Assembly (NCBI RefSeq): GCF_003584645.1
Contig: NZ_AP017928.1
Span: forward strand, 2,084,395-2,148,394
Length of the DNA stretch: 64,000 nucleotides
Reading direction: 5' to 3'
Source: Methylocaldum marinum
Lineage (GTDB): Bacteria; Pseudomonadota; Gammaproteobacteria; Methylococcales; Methylococcaceae
The notes under the pieces were generated by a model. That model had not been told where the DNA came from. It ran no database searches and was given only the letters and a program-made list of their open reading frames with translations. A program made the translations under genes and the position numbers. Shown here in pieces: positions 42,591 to 64,000 of this stretch. Every line of letters begins with the position of its first letter. The first letter of the stretch is position 1.

Positions 42591-45500
42591 TCAAACCCGG
42601 GCCTCCGCTTGGAAATCCTGGAGGAAGCCCGGCGCAAGGTCCTTCCCGGAATAGAAGCCGCGGCAGAACTCGACCAGGATTTCGCATGGCCCGGGTTCGG
42701 CCAACAGAACCAGATGATTCGACGCATCCACATCGATCATCGAAAATTTCGGAAAAAGCGTTCGCCACAGCCGCCAGTGATCCGCGTGGTCGAGTCCCAG
42801 CTCATCAGCGTGCAGCACGAAATAGGGTTCCAGCTCGCCCATGTAAACCCCGTTTCGGTTGCGAAAATACACGCAATCGACCGAACCGGCATCGGGAAGC
42901 GGAAGAATGTCATAAAGATGCGCCTGATGCGCCGATTGAACCGCGGACTGTTTACGGATTTGCCCGCGCATCTGCTCCTCGGTGTAAGGAAGACCGCGCG
43001 TTTTCGCCAATCCGATCAACTGCTGCAAGCACGCCTCGTCGTCCAGCGAGAGGTCCAGTTCGTCACGATGGATCAGAATCGATGAAAATGCCTCGGGGTT
43101 CTGCATGACGCGGGTTTGCAGGGCGATGTTGACGGCCTGCAATAAGTCGTCCTTGCGCGACTGCCGGACCTCCTTGATTTTCCGCGTATCGAACGTATCG
43201 AGCATCACCACGGTCGCCACCGTTTCCCCGGCGGCCTGCAATTGCCGGGTCACTTCATAGGCGAGCAGCCCCCCCAGGGAATAGCCGCCCAGATCGTAAG
43301 GCCCTTTCGGCTGGACGCTTTGCATGGCCTCGATGTAATGGGAAGCCATCGCCGGCACCCCGTAAATCGGATCGTGTTCGCCCATCCAGCCGCGGGCCTG
43401 AATCCCGTAGAAAGGCCGCGCCGAGGCTTCGGCCAGAACCTGGTAGGGATGAACCCCGCCCAGCCCGCCGTGAAACCAAAAAACCGGCCGTCCCCGGCGA
43501 TCGTCGTTCAAAAGGATGAGTTCGGGAAACCGCGCATCGGGCGACAGCGAAGACGAACGGTTCGGCGATGCCGCATGCCGCGCAAGCGAAATCTCGTCGA
43601 AACAATCGCGATACCGTTCTCTCAAGCAAGCAGACAATCGCTCGACGGTGGGATATTCGAACAGAATGCTGGAGCTGATCTTCCGGCCCGCGATGTTTTC
43701 CAGGGACTTCTGAATTCGCACCACGCCCAGGGAATTCAGGCCCAGTTCGAAAAAGTTCCGGTCCGGCTCGATACCGTCGACGGGACATGCCAAGGTTTCG
43801 GACAGGAGGTTCTCGAGCAGCCGCGCCAGCTTGTCCTCCCGTGGCAATCCGTGCTCTGCCGCCGCTTGGGTGGCTATTTCCGGGCGGCCGGCATCGCAGG
43901 TTTTCGCAAACACGTAGCCGGGCAGGTGCAGCCGACGCGGTTCGCCACCGCGGTAAAGCGATCGCCAGTCCACGCTTTCCCCGCCAGCCCAGCGCTCTGC
44001 GAGAACAGCGGGGGGCAGGGACTCGAGATTCGCGATGGAAGGCGCCCCTCCCCGTGGCTTGCCTTCGCCCAGCCAGACCCGTTCGATTGTTTCTTTCCGG
44101 CCGGACGGGCTTTCATCGCAGCGCCCCAGCCATTCCAGTCTGTCGGCCAGTTCGGCTAAAGTCTCGACCAGGAAAATCGCCCGGTGCCTCATCTGCGCGC
44201 GGCCCGCTTGCAGGGTGTAGGCCACGGCATTCAAGTCCAGCGTGGGGTTCGCCCGGAAGAAACGGGCCAGCCGCCGCGCAGATTCCCCGAGACTCGCGGC
44301 TGTCTGCGCGGACAGCGGGACCAGAACGGCGGCGGGCCGAAGGATCCTGGACACGGCCCGAACCGGCCGGTACTCCTCCAGGACCAGATGGGCATTGGTT
44401 CCGCTGTGGCCCAGCGATGTCACGGCCGCCATGCGCGGCTTATGGGCGTTGTCGGGCCATTCCCTGAGCACCGTGTTGACCTGGAACGGGCTGTTTTCGA
44501 AATCGATGTGTTCGTTGGCTCGCTCGAAGTTGAGTGAAGGCGGTATCAGCCGATGTTTGAACGCCAGCAACACCTTGATGACGCTCAAGACACCCGAGGC
44601 TGCGGTGGTATGACCGATGTTGGCCTTGACCGAACCGATGGCGCAGTAGTGCTTTTTCGCCGTGAATTGCCGAAAACTGTGATTCAGCGCATCGATTTCG
44701 ATGGGATCGCCCAGTTTCGTTGCGGTGCCGTGGGTCTCGACGTACCGGATGTCCTCGACATCGATGCCGTGGGCCCGGTAGAGCGATGACTGCAAGCGGC
44801 TCTGGGACAAATAGCTGGGCACGGTCATGCCCGCGGTTTGTCCGTTCTGATTGGTCCCTATCGCGGCGACGACGCCGTGCACGGGGTCCATGTCGCGCTC
44901 GGCATCGCCGAGCCGCTTCAGGATCAGGATACCCGACCCGTCGCCCACCACCATGCCGTCGGCCCGATCATCGAACGGGCGGCAGTTTGCCGTGGGCGAC
45001 AGCATTCCGGCACGATTCATCATGACGAAGGCGCGCGGGTCGGTATAGATGGTGACGCCCCCGACGATCGCCAGATCGATGTCGCCGCTGCGCAGGTACC
45101 GGCAGGCGACATCCATGGCGACCAGCGAAGACGAGCAGGCGGTATTGACGGTCAGGGCGGGACCTTTGAGGTCCAGAAAATACGCGATTCGCGACGACAG
45201 CACGCTGGTATCGGTAGCCAGCACGCTGTGCGAAGACAAATCCGCGTTTCGGGCTCCGCCTCCGACACTGCCGATGAAGATGCCTACCGGCTGTTTTTGC
45301 AGGGATGATGGATCGATCCCGGCGTCTTCCAGTGCCCTGTAGGCATCCTCCAGCAGCACGCGTTGCGGGAAATCCATGGCGGCGGCTTCGTCCGGGCCTA
45401 TGCCGAAAAAAGCCGCGTCGAAATAGTCCTTGCCCTGCAGACGCCCGTAACGCAGGGGAACCGGCTTATCCGAATGCGCGGCGAAAAAATCCAGCCAGCC

Positions 45501-45725
45501 CGGGTCTTCGATGCCCTGGATACAATCCTTTCCCTCGCGCATCAACGCCCAGTACTCGTCCGGATCAGCGGCCCCCGCGCAGCGGCAGGCCATACCGATC
45601 ACCGCGATCTTTTCCGGGGCTAAGCGGCGGCCGGCGGGGTTTTCCGGCTTTTTTTTTGAGCCTCCTCGTCGACCGTGGCGCCCACGCTTTCCAGATGATC
45701 CGCCAGGGCATCCAGGGAATTGCAT
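42591..45725 (-). CDS. Trans-AT polyketide synthase, KS-ACP-TE (terminal module)
   Basis: About 1000 aa. The KS has the Cys nucleophile in NTACSSSLVAM (about residue 196), the His in THGTATKLGDP (about 330) and the second His in NIGHTTAAS (about 368). There is no acyltransferase. Then an ACP with FFELGLNSLGVVRIQ (Ser about 663) and a type I thioesterase with GGYSLGGLLAYE (about 815) and a late His in SNHLVLLAE (about 1003). It would extend or pass on the chain and release it. The given start (ATG 45725) overlaps the previous gene by 106 bp and there is no better one: the frame meets the previous gene at an A9 run, and a -1 shift there would make one continuous protein. Confidence 0.85.
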   Translation of the reverse strand: MQFPGCPGGSSGKRGRHGRRGGSKKKPENPAGRRLAPEKIAVIGMACRCAGAADPDEYWALMREGKDCIQGIEDPGWLDFFAAHSDKPVPLRYGRLQGKDYFDAAFFGIGPDEAAAMDFPQRVLLEDAYRALEDAGIDPSSLQKQPVGIFIGSVGGGARNADLSSHSVLATDTSVLSSRIAYFLDLKGPALTVNTACSSSLVAMDVACRYLRSGDIDLAIVGGVTIYTDPRAFVMMNRAGMLSPTANCRPFDDRADGMVVGDGSGILILKRLGDAERDMDPVHGVVAAIGTNQNGQTAGMTVPSYLSQSRLQSSLYRAHGIDVEDIRYVETHGTATKLGDPIEIDALNHSFRQFTAKKHYCAIGSVKANIGHTTAASGVLSVIKVLLAFKHRLIPPSLNFERANEHIDFENSPFQVNTVLREWPDNAHKPRMAAVTSLGHSGTNAHLVLEEYRPVRAVSRILRPAAVLVPLSAQTAASLGESARRLARFFRANPTLDLNAVAYTLQAGRAQMRHRAIFLVETLAELADRLEWLGRCDESPSGRKETIERVWLGEGKPRGGAPSIANLESLPPAVLAERWAGGESVDWRSLYRGGEPRRLHLPGYVFAKTCDAGRPEIATQAAAEHGLPREDKLARLLENLLSETLACPVDGIEPDRNFFELGLNSLGVVRIQKSLENIAGRKISSSILFEYPTVERLSACLRERYRDCFDEISLARHAASPNRSSSLSPDARFPELILLNDDRRGRPVFWFHGGLGGVHPYQVLAEASARPFYGIQARGWMGEHDPIYGVPAMASHYIEAMQSVQPKGPYDLGGYSLGGLLAYEVTRQLQAAGETVATVVMLDTFDTRKIKEVRQSRKDDLLQAVNIALQTRVMQNPEAFSSILIHRDELDLSLDDEACLQQLIGLAKTRGLPYTEEQMRGQIRKQSAVQSAHQAHLYDILPLPDAGSVDCVYFRNRNGVYMGELEPYFVLHADELGLDHADHWRLWRTLFPKFSMIDVDASNHLVLLAEPGPCEILVEFCRGFYSGKDLAPGFLQDFQAEARV

Positions 45726-48700
45726 TCGAACAGGATGCTGGTCGGCAGCTTGAGCTCGAACGCGCCGTTGATCGCCTGCATCAGTTCCACCGCATGAATG
45801 GATGTTATCCCCAGCTCCCGGAAAGACTCGCCCCGTTCCAGCGCATGCCGCGGCAACGACAGGGTGGTTTCGAAAAGCTTGGCCAGTTCGGCTTTCAGCG
45901 CCGAAAAATCGGAAAGAGCGTGGTTGCCGGCGCCGGCCGGGGCCGGTGACTTCGGGCGTTCGTCCGGATAAGCGTCGGCCAGCAGGCTTTCGTCCAGGAT
46001 GGGGTAAGGCATATGGCCGATTTCCAGCATCTCCTGCAAGGCGGCCGGGTATGGCTTGGGCGTGCGTAGTTTGGCCAGGTTATGCGTTTCCAGCTCGACG
46101 ACATTCGAAAACCGGTCTTTCCGCAAGCGGAACAGCATATAGCTCAACCAGCCGCGCTGGATGGCAATGGCGTTATTGGCATAGTTGCGCCAGGAATCGC
46201 GGACCACCTTGGGACAATCCCTGAGGTTTTCCTCGTGATCGGGGTCGTGCTGGAAGTTGGCGATTTGCGGCGACACGTCGACGATCTCGTCGATCACCAG
46301 GTGGTGTCTCGCCAGGTTTCCGGCCCATTGCTCCCGGGTCGGAATATAGATATCGATGCTCGGATCTTCGATCGCACCGTGCAGATTGGCGACGAAGTCC
46401 ATCAGCAGCACGCGGCCATGGTTTTTCAGCGAAGATTCGATGTTTCGGAACAGCCCGTTCTTGTCGGCGACCAGGCAGCTCACCTCCAGACCGATGATGA
46501 CATCGTAATCGTCACGCGGGAATTTCACCTTGGAACTGTCGCAGTTGAATATGCGTGCGCGTCCATTCAGTCCTTTCTGGGCGATGCGATGATTGCCCAG
46601 CTCGGCCTGGGCCCGGGTGATGGTGAATCCGTCCGTGTGTATGTGCGGATGATGGTTGGCGATCTGAATCACATCCGTCCCGTGGCCGCAGCCGATATCC
46701 AGCAGATGCCGGATTTCACCGAAGTCTTCCTTGAAAAACAGTACCTGGCGCATTTCGATCTGCTTGCGCTGAATGAGCGCCATTTCCTTGCGATATTTCT
46801 TCGGATTCAGGAATACCCGCGTCATCGAAAAACCCGGAATCCGCTCGGGAAACGGGCAGAAAGTCAGGTAGTCCTCATGGAAATCCCGGTCGCTGGTCTC
46901 GGCGCAATAGGTGAACAACTCGGCGGCTTTCTCGCCTGCCTTGCCGACGCCGCGGATTATTTCGGGGCTTGCACTCATCGTTGGGTCCTTATTCAGGGCT
47001 GATATCTCTGGGAATGTCATTCTTGTCGGACCGGGGCCGGCATCGACAATCTCGCCCGCCGGTCCGGGTTGCGCTTCGGGTTTGTCGGGGACGGATGCCG
47101 GAGGCCGCGCATCCAGCCAGTATTCCTTCAGTTCGAACGGGTAAGTCGGAAGATGGAGACGGCCGGCTTCGCTGCGGTCCGCCGAGAGCCGGGCGAGCGT
47201 CCGTCCCCCTACCCACATTTGGGCCATGGCGTACGGGTCTCCCTCCGCTCCGGCGGTGGAGGTTCGGCAAGAATCCATGCCGGCATCGGCATGGCCTTCG
47301 AATACGCCTTCCGGCACCGGTTCGCCGGCGAGATAGGCTTCCGCCTGCCGCATCCATTGGTCGCGGCTGCGGGCCACGAAGGCCGCGCGGACCTTCATCG
47401 CATCCCGGCCGACCCGCAGGGTGTGGGCAATCGATGCCAGCGGGTATTCCGGATGCCGGCGTACGGTCTCCAGCAGGCCGGCGACCCGGGCGCGGCATTG
47501 TTCCCGGGTCTTCGCGGAAAAAACCAGGATTTCCGTTTGTTCGCGTGCCGGGGCCGGGCGCTTCCGGGACCGGTATTCTTCGATCAGCAGATGGGCGTTA
47601 TTGCCGCCCGAACCGTAGGAATGCAGGGCGGCCAGGCGCGGCCGCGCGCCCGCCGGCCAGGGCCGGTTGTCGGCTGCCAGGCGGCAGGGCTGGTGTTCCG
47701 TCTCCAGGTCGGGAGCGGCTTGCCGGAAATCGCGAATCCGATAAATCGTCCCGGTATCGAGGCTGCGGATGATCTTGAACAGCGCGCCGAAGGCGGAAGC
47801 GGACTGCATGTGCCCCAGCGTGGGCTTGAGCGTACTCACCTGGCAACAGCCTTGCTCGAGGCTTATGCCTTTTTCCCCGGCCAGCGTTTGCAGAGCCCGG
47901 TTGAAGGCGCGCCATTCCGCGATATCCGTGACCGGATTGGCCATGCCCTGGGCCTCGATATAACCCAGGTCGCGCGGATCGATATCGGCTTCGCGATAAC
48001 ACTGCAGGATCAATTCGACATGCGAGGCAATATTGGGCGCCGCAATCGACATGCCTCCCTGCCCGTTGAAATTGACCGCGGTATGCCGCAGCACCGCGTA
48101 AATCGCGTCGCCGTCCGCTTCCGCTTGCGCCAGCGGCTTCAACAGGATGCTGGCGACACCCTCGGCGGGCAGGTATCCGCCGGCATCCCGGCCGAAGGAG
48201 CCGATCTTCCCGCTACGGCTCAATTGCCCCAGGGCGGACAGCGAGATGTACGTCTCCGGGCGCAGCAGCAGGTTGGCCACGCCGGCCACGGCCAGACGGC
48301 TTTCGCCGGAACGCAGCGAGGCCACGGCCCGGTGTATCGCCACCGCCCCGCCGGAACACATGGTATTGAGGTATTCGCTGGGTCCCCGCCAGTCGAAGAA
48401 ATAGGAGATCTGGTTGGCGATCATGCTGGGCGCATTGCCGATGCCTTCACTCCGGGTTTTGTCCCACAGCGAGGATTTAACGTATTCGTTCTCTTCGGCG
48501 CCCACGAAAACCCCGGTACGGGTTCTGCGCAGCGCATCGGGCGCATAACCGGCATCCTCCAGGGTCTGGTATACGGACATGAGCAAGAGGCGCTGGCGGG
48601 GGTCCAGCTGTTTCGCGTCCCTCGGAAGCATGCCGAAAAAACCGGCGTCGAACCCGCGAATGTCCGGGATGAAACCGCCCCATTTGGCATGGCTCTTCAT

Positions 48701-49039
48701 GGGATCGGCGGCGCTGGGGTCATAGTACCGTTCCCAGTCGAAGCGGGTTCCGGGGATCTCTTCCAGCAAGCTTTCGTCCTTGTCCAGCACCTGCCAGAAA
48801 TCCCGTACCGACCGGCACTTGGGCAGGTAGCCGGACAGTCCGATGATGGCTATCGGCTCCGGGACGGCCGATAGGGCGGAAGCGGGCGCTGGTCCGGCTC
48901 CGTTCCCGCCGGCCTCCCGCGGCGTCTCCGGTGCAGCCGCCCCGGCGGCGGGAGAACGGAGCGATTCGGGCGCGGGTTTCGGCCTGGATAAAGCCGCGAC
49001 TCTCGCCCCGATCTGATTCAACAATTCCTGCTTGTCCAT
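45620..49039 (-). CDS. Trans-AT polyketide synthase, KS0-cMT-ACP
   Basis: A 1139-aa protein with an N-terminal docking-like helix (MDKQELLNQIGARVAALSRP). The KS keeps Cys in NTMCSGGAVAIH (about 228) and His in LGHMQSASA (about 408), but the usual HGTGT region reads EAQGMANPVTD: the catalytic His is Gln (about 363), as in non-elongating KS0 domains. There follows a C-methyltransferase with SAM motif HLLDIGCGHGTDVIQIANHH (about 780) of the cyclopropane/sterol-methylase-like type, unlike the cMTs in the giant protein. The ACP has FRELGITSIHAVELMQ (Ser about 1078). It probably methylates a chain without extending it. It begins 6 bp after the monooxygenase gene. Confidence 0.88.
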   Translation of the reverse strand: MDKQELLNQIGARVAALSRPKPAPESLRSPAAGAAAPETPREAGGNGAGPAPASALSAVPEPIAIIGLSGYLPKCRSVRDFWQVLDKDESLLEEIPGTRFDWERYYDPSAADPMKSHAKWGGFIPDIRGFDAGFFGMLPRDAKQLDPRQRLLLMSVYQTLEDAGYAPDALRRTRTGVFVGAEENEYVKSSLWDKTRSEGIGNAPSMIANQISYFFDWRGPSEYLNTMCSGGAVAIHRAVASLRSGESRLAVAGVANLLLRPETYISLSALGQLSRSGKIGSFGRDAGGYLPAEGVASILLKPLAQAEADGDAIYAVLRHTAVNFNGQGGMSIAAPNIASHVELILQCYREADIDPRDLGYIEAQGMANPVTDIAEWRAFNRALQTLAGEKGISLEQGCCQVSTLKPTLGHMQSASAFGALFKIIRSLDTGTIYRIRDFRQAAPDLETEHQPCRLAADNRPWPAGARPRLAALHSYGSGGNNAHLLIEEYRSRKRPAPAREQTEILVFSAKTREQCRARVAGLLETVRRHPEYPLASIAHTLRVGRDAMKVRAAFVARSRDQWMRQAEAYLAGEPVPEGVFEGHADAGMDSCRTSTAGAEGDPYAMAQMWVGGRTLARLSADRSEAGRLHLPTYPFELKEYWLDARPPASVPDKPEAQPGPAGEIVDAGPGPTRMTFPEISALNKDPTMSASPEIIRGVGKAGEKAAELFTYCAETSDRDFHEDYLTFCPFPERIPGFSMTRVFLNPKKYRKEMALIQRKQIEMRQVLFFKEDFGEIRHLLDIGCGHGTDVIQIANHHPHIHTDGFTITRAQAELGNHRIAQKGLNGRARIFNCDSSKVKFPRDDYDVIIGLEVSCLVADKNGLFRNIESSLKNHGRVLLMDFVANLHGAIEDPSIDIYIPTREQWAGNLARHHLVIDEIVDVSPQIANFQHDPDHEENLRDCPKVVRDSWRNYANNAIAIQRGWLSYMLFRLRKDRFSNVVELETHNLAKLRTPKPYPAALQEMLEIGHMPYPILDESLLADAYPDERPKSPAPAGAGNHALSDFSALKAELAKLFETTLSLPRHALERGESFRELGITSIHAVELMQAINGAFELKLPTSILFECNSLDALADHLESVGATVDEEAQKKSRKTPPAAA
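45649..45657 (-). other. A9 run joining the last two PKS reading frames
   Basis: On the coding strand the sequence is GCTC followed by nine A and then GCCGG. The KS0-cMT-ACP frame reads Q-K-K-S and stops 36 bp later (QKKSRKTPPAAA). The KS-ACP-TE frame reads K-K-K-P-E-N-P-A-G and continues into the KS. A -1 ribosomal shift, one extra A from transcriptional slippage, or a one-base error would fuse them. Confidence 0.6.
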
Positions 49040-49045
49040 GGTTCT

Positions 49046-50161
49046 CTAAAGATAAGCTGACACGAGTCTCTTCAAATGGGGAAACGACGCTTTCACCATC
49101 GCGTAATCCACGCCGAAATCGACCAGACAGGCAATGTCGTTGACCCCGACCTGTATGGCGTGATCGATGGTCTCCCGGACCTCCTCCACCGTCCCGAACA
49201 GCGCCGCGGTCTTGGAATAGCGATGGTAGGCGTATTCCAGCATCTTGGCCTTTTCCGATTCGCCGATATCGTCGACCCCCTTGCTGCGGCCCAGCCCCGA
49301 TTCCACGTGGGCGTCGAGAAAGCTCCGGATATAGGCCTTGAACGGCTGTTTGACCGCGTCTTCCACGGCTGCTTTGCTCTCGTGAATGAAGGTATGCAGC
49401 ATGAGCGACACGATCCCGGTCCGCGGATCGTGTCCGGCTTCCTCGCGGGCCTTGCGATACAAGGCGAACTTCTTCCCCATCGCGTCCAGATCGAGTCCGG
49501 ACAGCATGGTGAACACGTTATAGCCCTGCTTTCCCGCGTAAATGAAGGCGGCGTCGTTTTGTACCGCCAGCAGCCAGACCCGGAGTTCTTGCTGGATCGG
49601 ACGCGGAAACACCCGAATCGGAATCTGTTCGCCCCTCGGTCCCTCGAAATCCACGGTTTCGCCGCGCCACAGCTTCTGGACGATCGGAATGCGCTCGTTG
49701 CAGACCTCACGGCGACTCTCGTAAGTCCCCGGCGACAGAATAAAATCCTTTTCCTGCCACCCGGAGCCGAAACCCAGATCCACCCGGCCGTTGGACAGGA
49801 TATCGTTCATCGCCCAGGCTTCCACCACCTCCACCGGGTGATGCAGCGGCAGGGATATGCCCGCCGTCCTAAAACGGATGCGCCGGGTTTGCGGGATCAG
49901 GTAGGCCGCGACCACGGCGGAATTGGCGAACACCGAGCCGTATTCGAAAAAATGCCGCTCGGGCAAATAAACGGCGGTGAATCCTTCGCGATCGCCGAAC
50001 AGCGTGACATCGCGGGTGAACTCGTATTTTTCCCGGTTGGAGATGTCCGCGCGGACATCCGAGAAAAACAAAAAGCTGAACGAAACCGAACCCGATGCCG
50101 CGGGCTGCACCGGACCGGCGCTGCGGGGCGCTAACCCCAGGAGTTCTTCCACGGTTTTCAT
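49046..50161 (-). CDS. Luciferase-like FMN monooxygenase (MupA/Atu3671 type)
   Basis: A 371-aa flavin-dependent oxygenase of the bacterial luciferase superfamily. The start at 50161 (MKTVEELLGLAP) is set by GGAGG eight bases upstream. Typical strands include SFSFLFFSDVRADISNREKY, FTAVYLPERHFFEYG, ISLPLHHPVEVVEAWAMND and RVDLGFGSGWQEKDFILSPG. This subfamily is characteristically found inside NRPS and PKS clusters, where it oxidises carrier-bound intermediates or inserts oxygen. It lies between the giant PKS (66 bp) and the KS0-cMT-ACP gene (6 bp), so it is an integral cluster member and predicts an extra oxygen in the product. Confidence 0.87.
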   Translation of the reverse strand: MKTVEELLGLAPRSAGPVQPAASGSVSFSFLFFSDVRADISNREKYEFTRDVTLFGDREGFTAVYLPERHFFEYGSVFANSAVVAAYLIPQTRRIRFRTAGISLPLHHPVEVVEAWAMNDILSNGRVDLGFGSGWQEKDFILSPGTYESRREVCNERIPIVQKLWRGETVDFEGPRGEQIPIRVFPRPIQQELRVWLLAVQNDAAFIYAGKQGYNVFTMLSGLDLDAMGKKFALYRKAREEAGHDPRTGIVSLMLHTFIHESKAAVEDAVKQPFKAYIRSFLDAHVESGLGRSKGVDDIGESEKAKMLEYAYHRYSKTAALFGTVEEVRETIDHAIQVGVNDIACLVDFGVDYAMVKASFPHLKRLVSAYL

Positions 50162-50227
50162 CGCTGATGCCTCCACGCTTCAACGGCCCGTGTTGGCCGC
50201 CGTTCCGGAGCCCGAATCGGGAGATTT

Positions 50228-64000
<13,773 letters not shown>

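Overview
The window is a high-GC (roughly 60%) gammaproteobacterial-looking chromosome segment, full of dispersed short repeats and gene relics. A methanotroph-type gammaproteobacterium (Methylococcales) is a plausible source, but nothing here proves it: there is no rRNA, tRNA or methane-oxidation gene. The right-hand end is cut inside a giant gene and the left-hand end inside a transposase.

Layout. 1-5.0 kb is a mobile, partly AT-rich patch: a truncated IS5-family transposase, an ORF-less group II intron, a low-GC P-loop ATPase, a transposase killed by a 102-bp TA-flanked mini-element and a frameshift, and an integrase stub. 5.3-14.2 kb holds ordinary metabolic genes (aldo/keto reductase, Rieske ferredoxin, double cupin, amino acid permease, a secreted putative transglutaminase-like protein, a DUF4143 ATPase, an SRPBCC protein) with relics of hemerythrin, acetate kinase and a TOTE-type primase between them. 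14.5-18.5 kb is a PspA envelope-stress locus: pspA and a polytopic membrane gene read leftward from a good sigma-54 promoter, and a sigma-54 activator reads rightward. 20.0-25.1 kb carries a YncE/phosphoesterase fusion and a TonB receptor. 25.3-29.7 kb is a tandem array of a LysM-like, glycine-zipper protein followed by a small membrane protein in GTGA overlap, which looks like a pore-forming effector with its immunity gene; there are two full cassettes and one decayed cassette that keeps only a mosaic immunity gene. 30-33.3 kb has a Rieske protein, a C45-type Ntn-hydrolase and an orphan LuxR response regulator. 33.7-40.1 kb is a leftward run of six genes: DUF697 protein, anchored helical protein, SPFH protein, substrate-binding lipoprotein, 57-aa membrane protein, and an ammonium-transporter-like protein with a large coiled-coil N-terminus.

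40.3-41.6 kb is a graveyard (resolvase, MocR regulator, cupin/dehalogenase chimera). From 41.7 kb to the end runs a leftward polyketide synthase cluster with no acyltransferase domain in any module, so it is of trans-AT type: a giant protein ([KS missing]-KR-cMT-ACP / KS-KR-ACP / KS-cMT-ACP / KS-KR-ACP), a luciferase-like flavin monooxygenase, a KS0-cMT-ACP protein whose HGTGT histidine is replaced by Gln, a KS-ACP-TE protein that releases the chain, and the Sfp-type phosphopantetheinyl transferase that would activate the ACPs.

The most unusual observations are: a TTAA-flanked 224-bp mini-element that has become 76 in-frame codons of the giant synthase just before its last ACP, with a second copy (TTTA-flanked) beside the pspA sigma-54 promoter; the joining of the last two PKS genes across an A9 run; the tandem effector/immunity array with mosaic immunity gene; and the SPFH/binding-protein/Amt gene set.
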